Notes under the pieces: generated by a model
What the model saw: the letters and a program-made list of their open reading frames with translations, nothing else
The model's database searches: none
What the model was told of the DNA's origin: nothing
Position numbers and translations under genes: made by a program
Assembly: GCA_018659505.1 (NCBI GenBank)
Contig: JABJMI010000936.1
Location: 1 to 13,744, forward strand
DNA length: 13,744 nt
Reading direction: 5' to 3'
Source of the DNA: Planctomicrobium sp.
Lineage (GTDB): Bacteria > Planctomycetota > Planctomycetia > Planctomycetales > Planctomycetaceae
Shown here: in pieces, positions 1 through 4,994 of the stretch
How positions within the stretch are numbered: the stretch's first letter is position 1
Layout of the letters: every line of letters starts with the position of its first letter

Positions 1-201
1 GTCACCAATTCGACCATTCAATTGAATTTCCCCCATCAGGAAATCGATCGCCATTGGAAGTTTGGTTGTCGCGAGAACTTCTTCTTTTAAGCCGGCAAGG
101 ATCTCCTGCGAAGGCGTACTGTTCTCCAAGCGTTCCCGGTAGACACGAAAGAAGTATGCCTGTTCAATGTACTCTTCACGATCAAGTTGTACTCCAACCA
201 T
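1..201 (-). CDS. Small conserved-looking hypothetical protein, 3' end cut by window edge
   Basis: The frame reads leftward from an ATG at 199-201 and stays open for 67 codons to the window edge, so the C-terminus is missing. The start is supported by an AAGGAG Shine-Dalgarno motif 7 bases upstream, one of the best in the window. The protein begins [18 protein letters not shown] and is rich in Glu, Tyr and Arg, with no signal peptide or membrane segment, so it should be a soluble and mostly helical cytoplasmic protein. I do not recognise a named domain and assign no function. It lies about 100 bases downstream of the zinc-ribbon-like gene on the same strand and could be the last member of a leftward cluster. 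Codon use and spacing look like a real gene. Confidence 0.75.
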   Translation of the reverse strand, partial: MVGVQLDREEYIEQAYFFRVYRERLENSTPSQEILAGLKEEVLATTKLPMAIDFLMGEIQLNGRIGD

Positions 202-305
202 TTCTCTCTCCTTGCGACTCAGCATAACAGCTTCTGAGAATGCTGAACCTAGAGAACGTCATGCGATGCAAAAGCAAGTTACAATCGACTTCGGTCTATT
301 ACCTA

Positions 306-728
306 TTATTCGCTGTCTGGCATCGACCCGGCATCTTGATTTAATCCAAGTATCTTAGCTCGCTCTCCTAAAGGATCATCAGGTGAGTATGCCTTGTATT
401 TGTTAACAGTCGGTGATTCCTGTACCCAAAGGCGACCGCATTCATCACATTCAAACATTCCCAAGGTCACATCCATTAAACGGCTAAACAAGACATCGTG
501 AATCATTTCACCTAGAGGCTCACTAGTCGGGTACATTTCGTTGAAATGTTTTGCACGCCATTCCTCGATAGTGTCGGCATTAAAGTGATTAAAAAAATCG
601 CCGATCACATCTGAGATTGATTCGCAGAAAATCTCAGAGCTCTTGTCGGATAGAACGAATCCTGTGACATCGTTGGGAGCAATAACATCAGAAATTATAT
701 TTCCGCATGTACAGCCAAATTTACCCAT
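306..728 (-). CDS. Hypothetical protein with split zinc-ribbon-like cysteines
   Basis: A 140-residue soluble protein. The N-terminus carries Cys6-x-Cys8 (GKFGCTCGN) and the C-terminal third carries Cys94-x-x-Cys97 (ECDECGRLW). Together they could form one zinc ribbon whose two halves are separated by about 85 helical, acidic residues. ECDECGRLWVQ closely resembles the second knuckle of zinc ribbons. I prefer the ATG at 728 over the GTG directly before it at 731, because a GGAA motif sits about 8 bases upstream of the ATG. No signal peptide or membrane segment is seen. The gene starts 49 bases after the DUF309 gene stops and may share its transcript. I recognise no named family. Metal binding is inferred from cysteine spacing only. 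Confidence 0.7.
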   Translation of the reverse strand: MGKFGCTCGNIISDVIAPNDVTGFVLSDKSSEIFCESISDVIGDFFNHFNADTIEEWRAKHFNEMYPTSEPLGEMIHDVLFSRLMDVTLGMFECDECGRLWVQESPTVNKYKAYSPDDPLGERAKILGLNQDAGSMPDSE

Positions 729-777
729 CACGAAGTTCCACTTTCCAAGACGTATTTATGCAACAGTATTACATAGA

Positions 778-1335
778 TCAGAGAAGAGGGATTGGTTCTG
801 GAATCAGAATGAACGGAAAGACTCGCAACGGACGACCTGCTTCTAGGTCAGATGGGTAGGCGAGTTGGGCAGCTCGATCAGCTGCAAACTGCAAGATTGT
901 GAAATCGAGTCCACAAAAACGATCTTGATCAGACTCCGCAGCGACGTCTGCGAAGACTTCACCAGCAGAGGCAGCGTGGCGCCGCACGCCATGGATACTT
1001 TCTTCACGAACCTTAATCCCTGCGGCAGCCATCTTCACTAACCCTTTCAGGAAGAGTCCGCACATTGTGTCGACACCCGTGGCACGCATTAGACGTTCCC
1101 ACTCATCATGAGCTTCCCAATAGAAGCCAAGATTGAAGTAATCGAGACCGATCAAGAAGCTGCGATTTTCGGTCCATTGAGCTTCCTTCAGCCCTTTCGG
1201 AGGCTGCGGTCGACGGTTGTAGCTGTGCCCACGTGGATCACGATATGGATGAGGTGAACCAGATCCCGGAATATGTGTGTAGCGAGGCAGGTCTGTTGAG
1301 GGGAGTAGCCGTACAAATTTCTTAGTAGATTCCAT
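778..1335 (-). CDS. DUF309 (COG1547) family protein
   Basis: A 185-residue protein whose middle matches the DUF309 signature. [21 protein letters not shown] at residues 63-83 contains the family's Glu-Ala-His and Trp-Glu core (E74, H76, W79, E80). It is followed by a second helix, [17 protein letters not shown] (95-111), then [12 protein letters not shown]1547 is described as a predicted metal-dependent hydrolase, but the biochemical role is not established. The first 55 residues are proline-, arginine- and glycine-rich and look disordered, an extension beyond the usual compact domain. The ATG at 1335 has no clear Shine-Dalgarno motif. It is the upstream member of a possible leftward group with the two genes below it. 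Family assignment is good; function unknown. Confidence 0.88.
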   Translation of the reverse strand: MESTKKFVRLLPSTDLPRYTHIPGSGSPHPYRDPRGHSYNRRPQPPKGLKEAQWTENRSFLIGLDYFNLGFYWEAHDEWERLMRATGVDTMCGLFLKGLVKMAAAGIKVREESIHGVRRHAASAGEVFADVAAESDQDRFCGLDFTILQFAADRAAQLAYPSDLEAGRPLRVFPFILIPEPIPLL

Positions 1336-1563
1336 TTTTTAAGCTCGTTTCAACAATAACTTTTTTAATCAGACTGAAATACGGGCAACAACAAGTTTAA
1401 ATCACACAAGTGCTGCTGGCTGAATTATGCAGGAGGAAGGAGTCAATTCTTGAGAGGAATCAGATTGAAGGTTCAGTTACGAACTCAATTAATGATTCAT
1501 AGTTATAATTTGTATTTTGAGGTGAAATCACCGAACTCTAAAAAATACTCTACTCCTAGAGAG

Positions 1564-1605
1564 AACCAATCTATGGATCGCGATACGTCGATCCTCGAGT
1601 TGGTT
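1564..1605. repeat. Nested symmetrical inverted repeat (possible RNA hairpin)
   Basis: Outer arms AACCAA (1564-1569) and TTGGTT (1600-1605) are perfect complements. Inner arms GGATCG (1575-1580) and CGATCC (1589-1594) are also perfect complements. The two stems are separated by exactly 5 bases on each side and closed by an 8-base loop, so a folded RNA would have a 5x5 internal loop. Nothing coding surrounds it. Confidence 0.5.
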
Positions 1606-1753
1606 TGCGTCCGTTCAATATTCAGGTTCCACATCTTCCAACCGCTACATGAACTGAGATCAGTTAATAAAGTCAGAATGAACTGGAACAAATCGATTAG
1701 AACACGATCTATGAGGAATGTGTAGTGCGATTTTTGTAGATTTCTCGCATTCC

Positions 1754-1783
1754 ACCAACCAAGGTCCAGATCGGAAGGTTGGT
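1754..1783. repeat. Inverted repeat with 16-base loop
   Basis: ACCAACC at 1754-1760 pairs perfectly with GGTTGGT at 1777-1783. It lies about 65 bases downstream of the stop codon of the leftward 75-residue gene. There is no T-run on either side, so it is not an obvious intrinsic terminator. Confidence 0.4.
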
Positions 1784-1846
1784 CATTACTGAGAATGTTT
1801 GATAATCAGGCAGACATTAACGATTCGAGATATCTTGATTGATGAC

Positions 1847-2074
1847 TCAGTTTAATTGAGCGAAACCGTCTCGTACACGATTGAAGTCTTCTGCAGCGAT
1901 GAGGACTCTATTGCCTGTCTGCTCATCAAGCAGACCCAGTAAGTTTGCACTCGGTTCATCTGCACGCACAAATGGAACTCTGGATGTCATCATTCCGAGG
2001 AATTCATCGGGTGTCACAAATCGACAGCCGGCTTGAGATTGCAGCTGCAATCTCTGTTCAATCAGGTTCGCCAT
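1847..2074 (-). CDS. Small hypothetical protein (75 aa)
   Basis: A 75-residue soluble protein beginning MANLIEQRLQLQSQ. The middle, RFVTPDEFLGMMTSRVPFVRADEPSANLLGLLDEQTGNRVLIAAED, has the balanced composition and alternating hydrophobic pattern of a folded domain. This contrasts with the arginine- and serine-rich frames on the opposite strand. I do not recognise a named family and assign no function. The ATG at 2074 has no good Shine-Dalgarno motif. It is separated from its left neighbour by 511 bases and diverges from the exonuclease gene at 2354, so it is probably transcribed alone. Two hairpins at 2100-2165 lie in what would be its upstream region. Confidence 0.6.
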   Translation of the reverse strand: MANLIEQRLQLQSQAGCRFVTPDEFLGMMTSRVPFVRADEPSANLLGLLDEQTGNRVLIAAEDFNRVRDGFAQLN

Positions 2075-2099
2075 TGAAGCAGTCCATACCTATTCATCA

Positions 2100-2126
2100 A
2101 ATTTGCGGTCGTCCAAGATGCAAATT
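2100..2126. repeat. Inverted repeat upstream of the orphan terminator
   Basis: AATTTGC at 2100-2106 and GCAAATT at 2120-2126 are perfect complements with a 13-base loop. With the terminator at 2139-2165 it would give a short rightward RNA two consecutive hairpins. On the other strand it would lie in the 5' region of the 75-residue gene. Confidence 0.4.
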
Positions 2127-2138
2127 CGGAGGGGTGGC

Positions 2139-2165
2139 AAGTGTTGATTCCATCAACACTTTTTG
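2139..2165 (+). terminator. Rho-independent terminator with no rightward gene before it
   Basis: AAGTGTTGA (2139-2147) pairs perfectly with TCAACACTT (2153-2161) around a 5-base loop. The stem runs straight into a run of five T (2160-2164) on the plus strand. On the minus strand no T-run follows the stem, so the orientation is rightward. The nearest genes read away from it: the 75-residue gene leftward, and the exonuclease starting downstream. What it terminates is therefore unclear. Confidence 0.65.
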
Positions 2166-2353
2166 GCTCGCAGTACATTGAGAAGTTAAGATTCAAATCA
2201 ACTTCGATTGAGACGCAAACTATCGACCTGAAGTCCGAATTGATAGATCACTTCGTGAGGAATTAATACAACAGTTGATAATTGCTCTAACACTATAGAG
2301 AATAACAACTTGCACACCCATTAGACTTCTTAGCTCATTCTGGTTATTAAGAC

Positions 2354-3181
2354 ATGTTCGAAAACAACAGCAGCGATGTTGCTTACCTCATTTTTGATGT
2401 CGAAGCTGTCGGCGATGGCGAGTTAATTTCCAAGGTCAAATATTCGGCAGATAACCTTTCACCGGAGGAAGGATTACAAAGGTTTCGAGATGAGTTGATT
2501 GAGAAGACCGGGAAGGATGTTCTGCCACCTACCTTTGTACTACCTATTTCGGTCGCGGTCGCGAAGGTTTCCAAAGACTTCCGTCTAATCGACCTCGCTG
2601 TCCTTGATGAACCGGAATATCGACCAGCGGTGATTGCGAAAGGCTTCTGGGCAGGTTGGCGACATTACGGCAGACCGACCTTGGTCACTTTTAATGGTCG
2701 CGGATATGACGTACCCGTACTCGAATACGCAGCCTTTCGTTACGGTTTCTCAATTCCCGATTGGTTCAATCTCTCTGCACCAGCGTATGAGCAAGCTCGA
2801 AATCGATATAATCGCAAAGCTCATTTCGACATGATGGACATGTTCTCCAACTTCGGAGCGACACGCATCACCGGCGGCTTAAATCTTCTTGCCAATCTGA
2901 TTGGAAAACCCGGCAAGTCGGGAATTGATGGCTCGCAAGTTCAAGATATGTACCTAAACGGAAAAGCCAAAGAGATTAACGACTACTGCAAGTGTGACGT
3001 CCTCGACACTTACTTTGTCTTCCTCCGATCACAGGTGTTGATGGGTAAATTGAGCTTGGAAGAAGAACAAGAAATCGTCGCTGAAACCAAAACCTGGCTG
3101 GAGGAGCGCCAAGAGTCTCAACCTGTTTTCGCCCATTACCTAAGCCAGTGGGGAGACTGGTCACCGCCGGGTGATGTGTGA
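2354..3181 (+). CDS. DEDDy-type 3'-5' exonuclease, PolB-exonuclease-like
   Basis: A 275-residue protein resembling predicted 3'-5' exonucleases related to the proofreading domain of family B DNA polymerases (the DNA_pol_B_exo2 type). Exo I is [12 protein letters not shown] with D15 and E17. Exo II is [14 protein letters not shown] with D119. Exo III is [15 protein letters not shown], placing Y211 and D215 in the YxxxD arrangement of DEDDy enzymes. All four acidic residues are present, so it should be an active metal-dependent nuclease removing nucleotides from DNA or RNA 3' ends in the cytoplasm. It lacks a polymerase domain and any partner gene nearby. The ATG at 2354 has no clear Shine-Dalgarno motif but lies close before Exo I, as expected for the family. 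The role in repair or RNA processing cannot be read from context. Confidence 0.88.
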   Translation: MFENNSSDVAYLIFDVEAVGDGELISKVKYSADNLSPEEGLQRFRDELIEKTGKDVLPPTFVLPISVAVAKVSKDFRLIDLAVLDEPEYRPAVIAKGFWAGWRHYGRPTLVTFNGRGYDVPVLEYAAFRYGFSIPDWFNLSAPAYEQARNRYNRKAHFDMMDMFSNFGATRITGGLNLLANLIGKPGKSGIDGSQVQDMYLNGKAKEINDYCKCDVLDTYFVFLRSQVLMGKLSLEEEQEIVAETKTWLEERQESQPVFAHYLSQWGDWSPPGDV

Positions 3182-3194
3182 TCAACAACATGTC

Positions 3195-3249
3195 CCTTCT
3201 CCCCATGTTCGGCGTTCATTATCGCCAGGATATTTGCTTTGGGAGAAGG
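3195..3249. repeat. Inverted repeat CCTTCTCCC...GGGAGAAGG
   Basis: Nine-base perfect arms at 3195-3203 and 3241-3249 enclose 37 bases, starting 14 bases after the exonuclease stop codon. The right arm continues as CTAGGATGAG, which resembles degenerate copies of GGGAGAGGGTTAGGGTGAGG-type repeats seen in many bacterial genomes. That family link is from memory. Confidence 0.5.
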
Positions 3250-3346
3250 CTAGGATGAGCGTCGCACACTGGGCTGTTGAAAATTTCACGAGGTGACACG
3301 AAAGAACATCACGCCAGTTGAGACCAGTTTGGCAACCATTTGGAAT

Positions 3347-3440
3347 ATTGAAAAGTGTAAATTGACAATTGACAATTGCAAAATGGTGAGCGAATTAACT
3401 TCATTTTTCACTTTACAATTTACAAATTCACTTTTTCAAT
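3347..3440. repeat. AT-rich 94-base inverted repeat built of AATTG units
   Basis: The left end ATTGAAAAGTG (3347-3357) is the reverse complement of the right end CACTTTTTCAAT (3429-3440) apart from one extra T. Just inside, TAAATTG (3358-3364) pairs with CAATTTA (3416-3422). The left arm repeats ACAATTG twice more. No coding capacity. This looks like a small non-autonomous palindromic element. Confidence 0.55.
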
Positions 3441-3696
3441 GCCTTCTATCGACTCGGTCTTTCTGTAATAGACGGCTTCAATCCATCCTTCCCGGTTCTC
3501 CCACTCTCATTAATTTTAATCAGCCCAGACACACACTGCCGTATAGCATCTGAGATGAGTCGAATACGAGAATTCCCTCTCAACTCAAAATTTTTAACCC
3601 TCAACGTTTCTCAACATAATTGTCAATACCGTCAATTTCTTATTGCATTTCTGCGACACCTTCTCATAAAATCGGTGTTCACTGATGAAATGGCAG

Positions 3697-3809
3697 CTTT
3701 ATGAAATCAAAGAATGACTTTCATAAAGACTTATCTAAACGCCATTGACCACTCGGTCAGATAATATTGATCTTGCTCTGATGAGCAACGAAATTGATTT
3801 GGAATCAAT
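3697..3809. promoter_or_regulatory. Cluster of four perfect stem-loops upstream of the thioredoxin-like gene
   Basis: Four perfect inverted repeats follow one another. CTTTATGAAA/TTTCATAAAG is at 3697-3728 with a 12-base loop. TGACC-ACTC-GGTCA is at 3746-3759. TTGCTC-TGAT-GAGCAA is at 3773-3788. ATTGATT-TGG-AATCAAT is at 3793-3809. The last ends 151 bases before the next start codon. They could be operators for dimeric regulators or a structured RNA leader; the sequence alone does not decide. Confidence 0.4.
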
Positions 3810-3948
3810 CCTAATTATGTTGACTATTTCACAGAGTCGGTTTGCTGTTCCAGTTTAGAATGGATGCGTAACAAAATTTACACGATGTTGTTGATCGAGG
3901 TTTTTGACCAGAAGCGGCAAGTGTAATTAACACTATCTTTCCTGTAAG

Positions 3949-3954
3949 GAGATT
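3949..3954 (+). promoter_or_regulatory. Strong ribosome binding site fixing the start at 3961
   Basis: The leader reads CTGTAAGGAGATTTGAAGT before the ATG at 3961, giving an AAGGAG motif several bases upstream. It selects this ATG over an out-of-frame ATG at 3954-ff, whose frame gives a cysteine- and tryptophan-rich nonsense peptide. Few other genes in the window have such a clear site. The motif position is accurate to within a few bases. Confidence 0.6.
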
Positions 3955-3960
3955 TGAAGT

Positions 3961-4497
3961 ATGAAGAACTTAATCATGTTGACTGTCGCTGTTGCGACAC
4001 TTTCCACAATGGCAATCGCTGGTGGACTCGAAGTTGGCGACCGCGTCGGTGCGTTCTACGTGAAAGATGTCACTGGACCAGCTGCTGGACAGAAACTCTG
4101 TTACCGTTGCCGTTACGGACAAAAACCAGTTGTTAGCATCTTCGCTCGCAACATGGACGGCAATGTTGCATCACTCGTGAAGAGTGTTGACGGTGTTGTT
4201 TCACAAAACAAAGCCAAAGATATGGCTGCCTTTGTTGTCCTACTCTCAGATGCACCTGAAGCAAGTGAAGGCAACCTCAAAGAAGTTGCAAAAGCTAAAG
4301 GGATTTCCAGCACACCTCTGACAACTTTTGATGGCGTCACAGGACCACCATCATATAACATCTCTAAAGATGCTGAAGTCACTGTCATGATGTGGGTTGG
4401 CGGACAAGTCAAAGTCAGCGAAGAACTCAAAGCAAGCGAATTGACCAAAGAAAAAATCAATTCACTTGTTGGCAAAACCAACACGATCTTGAACTAA
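3961..4497 (+). CDS. Exported thioredoxin-like protein with CxxC motif
   Basis: A 178-residue precursor with a signal peptide (hydrophobic LIMLTVAVATLSTMAIA, predicted cut after Ala20). The mature protein starts GGLEVGDRVGAFYVKDVTGP, the entry strand of AhpC/TlpA-like folds. LCYRCRYGQKPVVSIFAR at 46-63 contains a Cys47-x-x-Cys50 pair just before the second beta strand. A PP turn at 129-130 may be the cis-Pro loop, although it lies further from it than in classical thioredoxins. Expected role: a periplasmic redox or thiol-binding protein, with the substrate unknown. CYRC differs from the usual CGPC/CxPC active sites, so a structural or metal-binding role is also possible. It is a single-gene unit with a strong ribosome site and a perfect terminator, which suggests high expression. 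Identity as a thioredoxin fold is an inference from the pattern. Confidence 0.78.
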   Translation: MKNLIMLTVAVATLSTMAIAGGLEVGDRVGAFYVKDVTGPAAGQKLCYRCRYGQKPVVSIFARNMDGNVASLVKSVDGVVSQNKAKDMAAFVVLLSDAPEASEGNLKEVAKAKGISSTPLTTFDGVTGPPSYNISKDAEVTVMMWVGGQVKVSEELKASELTKEKINSLVGKTNTILN

Positions 4498-4521
4498 TTG
4501 AGATTCTTCTCTCCCAAGAGT

Positions 4522-4537
4522 TTCAGCGAATGCTGAA
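4522..4537. repeat. Small hairpin before the terminator
   Basis: TTCAGC (4522-4527) and GCTGAA (4532-4537) pair around a GAAT loop, between the stop codon of the thioredoxin-like gene and its terminator. It might stabilise the 3' end of the message. Confidence 0.3.
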
Positions 4538-4553
4538 GCTTGGTTGAATCAAG

Positions 4554-4592
4554 AAAAGTGCTCGTCACAGTGATGTGACGAGCACTTTTTTC
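4554..4592 (+). terminator. Rho-independent terminator of the thioredoxin-like gene
   Basis: AGTGCTCGTCACA (4557-4569) pairs perfectly with TGTGACGAGCACT (4574-4586) around a GTGA loop. It is flanked by AAA on the left and a run of six T (4586-4591) on the right. The stem begins 60 bases after the stop codon. This is the clearest terminator in the window. Confidence 0.92.
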
Positions 4593-4633
4593 GTTTATAC
4601 TTTACTCTTCAACACAAATGAAAGAATTCCATG

Positions 4634-4769
4634 TAGGGTGGGTGGAGTTCGTCGATCAGAGTGAATGGTGGGTTACGCAATAGGATGTTGAAGAAATTCG
4701 ACCTGTTTTTATCGAGGTCATCGAGAACGGAACTCACCTTTCAGCCAGCCGATTGCTTCACCCACCCTA
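4634..4769. repeat. Inverted-repeat element with TAGGGTGGGTG ends
   Basis: TAGGGTGGGTG (4634-4644) is the perfect reverse complement of CACCCACCCTA (4759-4769), and pairing continues four bases inward if G-T pairs are allowed. Inside are a further GGTGGGTT copy (4668-4674) and a GACCT/AGGTC pair (4700-4719). The end sequence resembles the TAGGGTGGGTT...AACCCACCCTA repeats widespread in bacterial genomes (from memory). No protein is encoded. Confidence 0.6.
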
Positions 4770-4781
4770 TTGAATTAAGAA

Positions 4782-4953
4782 TGAACAGGAGTACGCGGAG
4801 GGAGCAGAGAAAGAAGTTCAATGGGATAACGTGGAGCGGATGATCGTGTTTCCAGAAGTTTCAAAACAGACGACTTTCATTGCCGAGGCTCGGAATAAAA
4901 TCTAAAAACATCTTCAAATATTCTCCTCTGCTCTCTCTGCTTCCTCCTGTTCA
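4782..4953. mobile_element. 172-base non-coding element with 28-base terminal inverted repeats
   Basis: The left end (4782-4809) and the reverse complement of the right end (4926-4953) agree at 24 of 28 positions. The first ten, TGAACAGGAG, are identical, and both ends finish in GAGCAGAG. The 116-base core has no reading frame and contains a CCGAG-G-CTCGG palindrome (4883-4893). Size and structure fit a non-autonomous miniature inverted-repeat or REP-like element. No target-site duplication is obvious. Confidence 0.6.
4880..4908 (+). promoter_or_regulatory. Possible sigma-70-type promoter inside the repeat element
   Basis: TTGCCG (4880-4885) and TAAAAA (4903-4908) are 17 bases apart and each matches four of six consensus positions. 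It points toward the methyltransferase start at 4995. Because the repeat ends only 41 bases before that start, the gene may be transcribed from within the element. The motif match is weak. Confidence 0.25.
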
Positions 4954-4994
4954 ATTATTTCCTTAGACGTCTAAATTCAACCCAACATCATCAC

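Larger units (their letters stand above)
1336..1846. other. Intergenic stretch without a convincing gene
   Basis: About 510 bases separate the DUF309 start from the stop of the 75-residue gene. Frames open on both strands here encode basic, low-information sequence and look like chance. Two stem-loops are visible: a nested symmetrical one at 1564-1605, and ACCAACC/GGTTGGT at 1754-1783 with a 16-base loop. The region should also hold the promoter of the DUF309 gene near 1340-1400, which I cannot place. Confidence 0.6.
3182..3960. other. Long repeat-rich non-coding region
   Basis: These 779 bases contain no convincing reading frame. From left to right they hold a CCTTCTCCC/GGGAGAAGG inverted repeat (3195-3249), an AT-rich long inverted repeat (3347-3440), four perfect stem-loops (3697-3809), and the leader of the secreted thioredoxin-like gene ending in an AAGGAG ribosome site. 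I see no clear terminator for the exonuclease gene unless the first repeat serves as one. Confidence 0.6.

Noticed and set aside
1503..1691. Leftward 62-codon frame in the same gap
   Set aside because: Low-information sequence opposite another spurious frame, with no ribosome site or recognisable motif.
1450..1725. Rightward 91-codon frame with a GGAGGAAGGAG motif 7 bases before a TTG start
   Set aside because: The ribosome-site match is good, but the translation is basic, Arg/Ser-rich and without any domain-like pattern, and it runs through the nested stem-loop. Treated as chance.
1945..2181. Rightward 78-codon frame overlapping the 75-residue gene
   Set aside because: It runs straight through the intrinsic terminator at 2139-2165, and the opposite strand has better protein-like composition.
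3293..3553. Rightward frame across the AT-rich repeat
   Set aside because: The translation is that of the repeat itself (DNCK, LQFTN runs); no coding character.
3746..3759. TGACC-ACTC-GGTCA as a TetR-type operator
   Set aside because: The form is compatible, but no regulator gene is nearby and it sits in a row of hairpins, so a specific regulator cannot be claimed.
4661..4843. Rightward 60-codon frame spanning both inverted-repeat elements
   Set aside because: It crosses the junction of two unrelated repeats and encodes Arg-rich nonsense.
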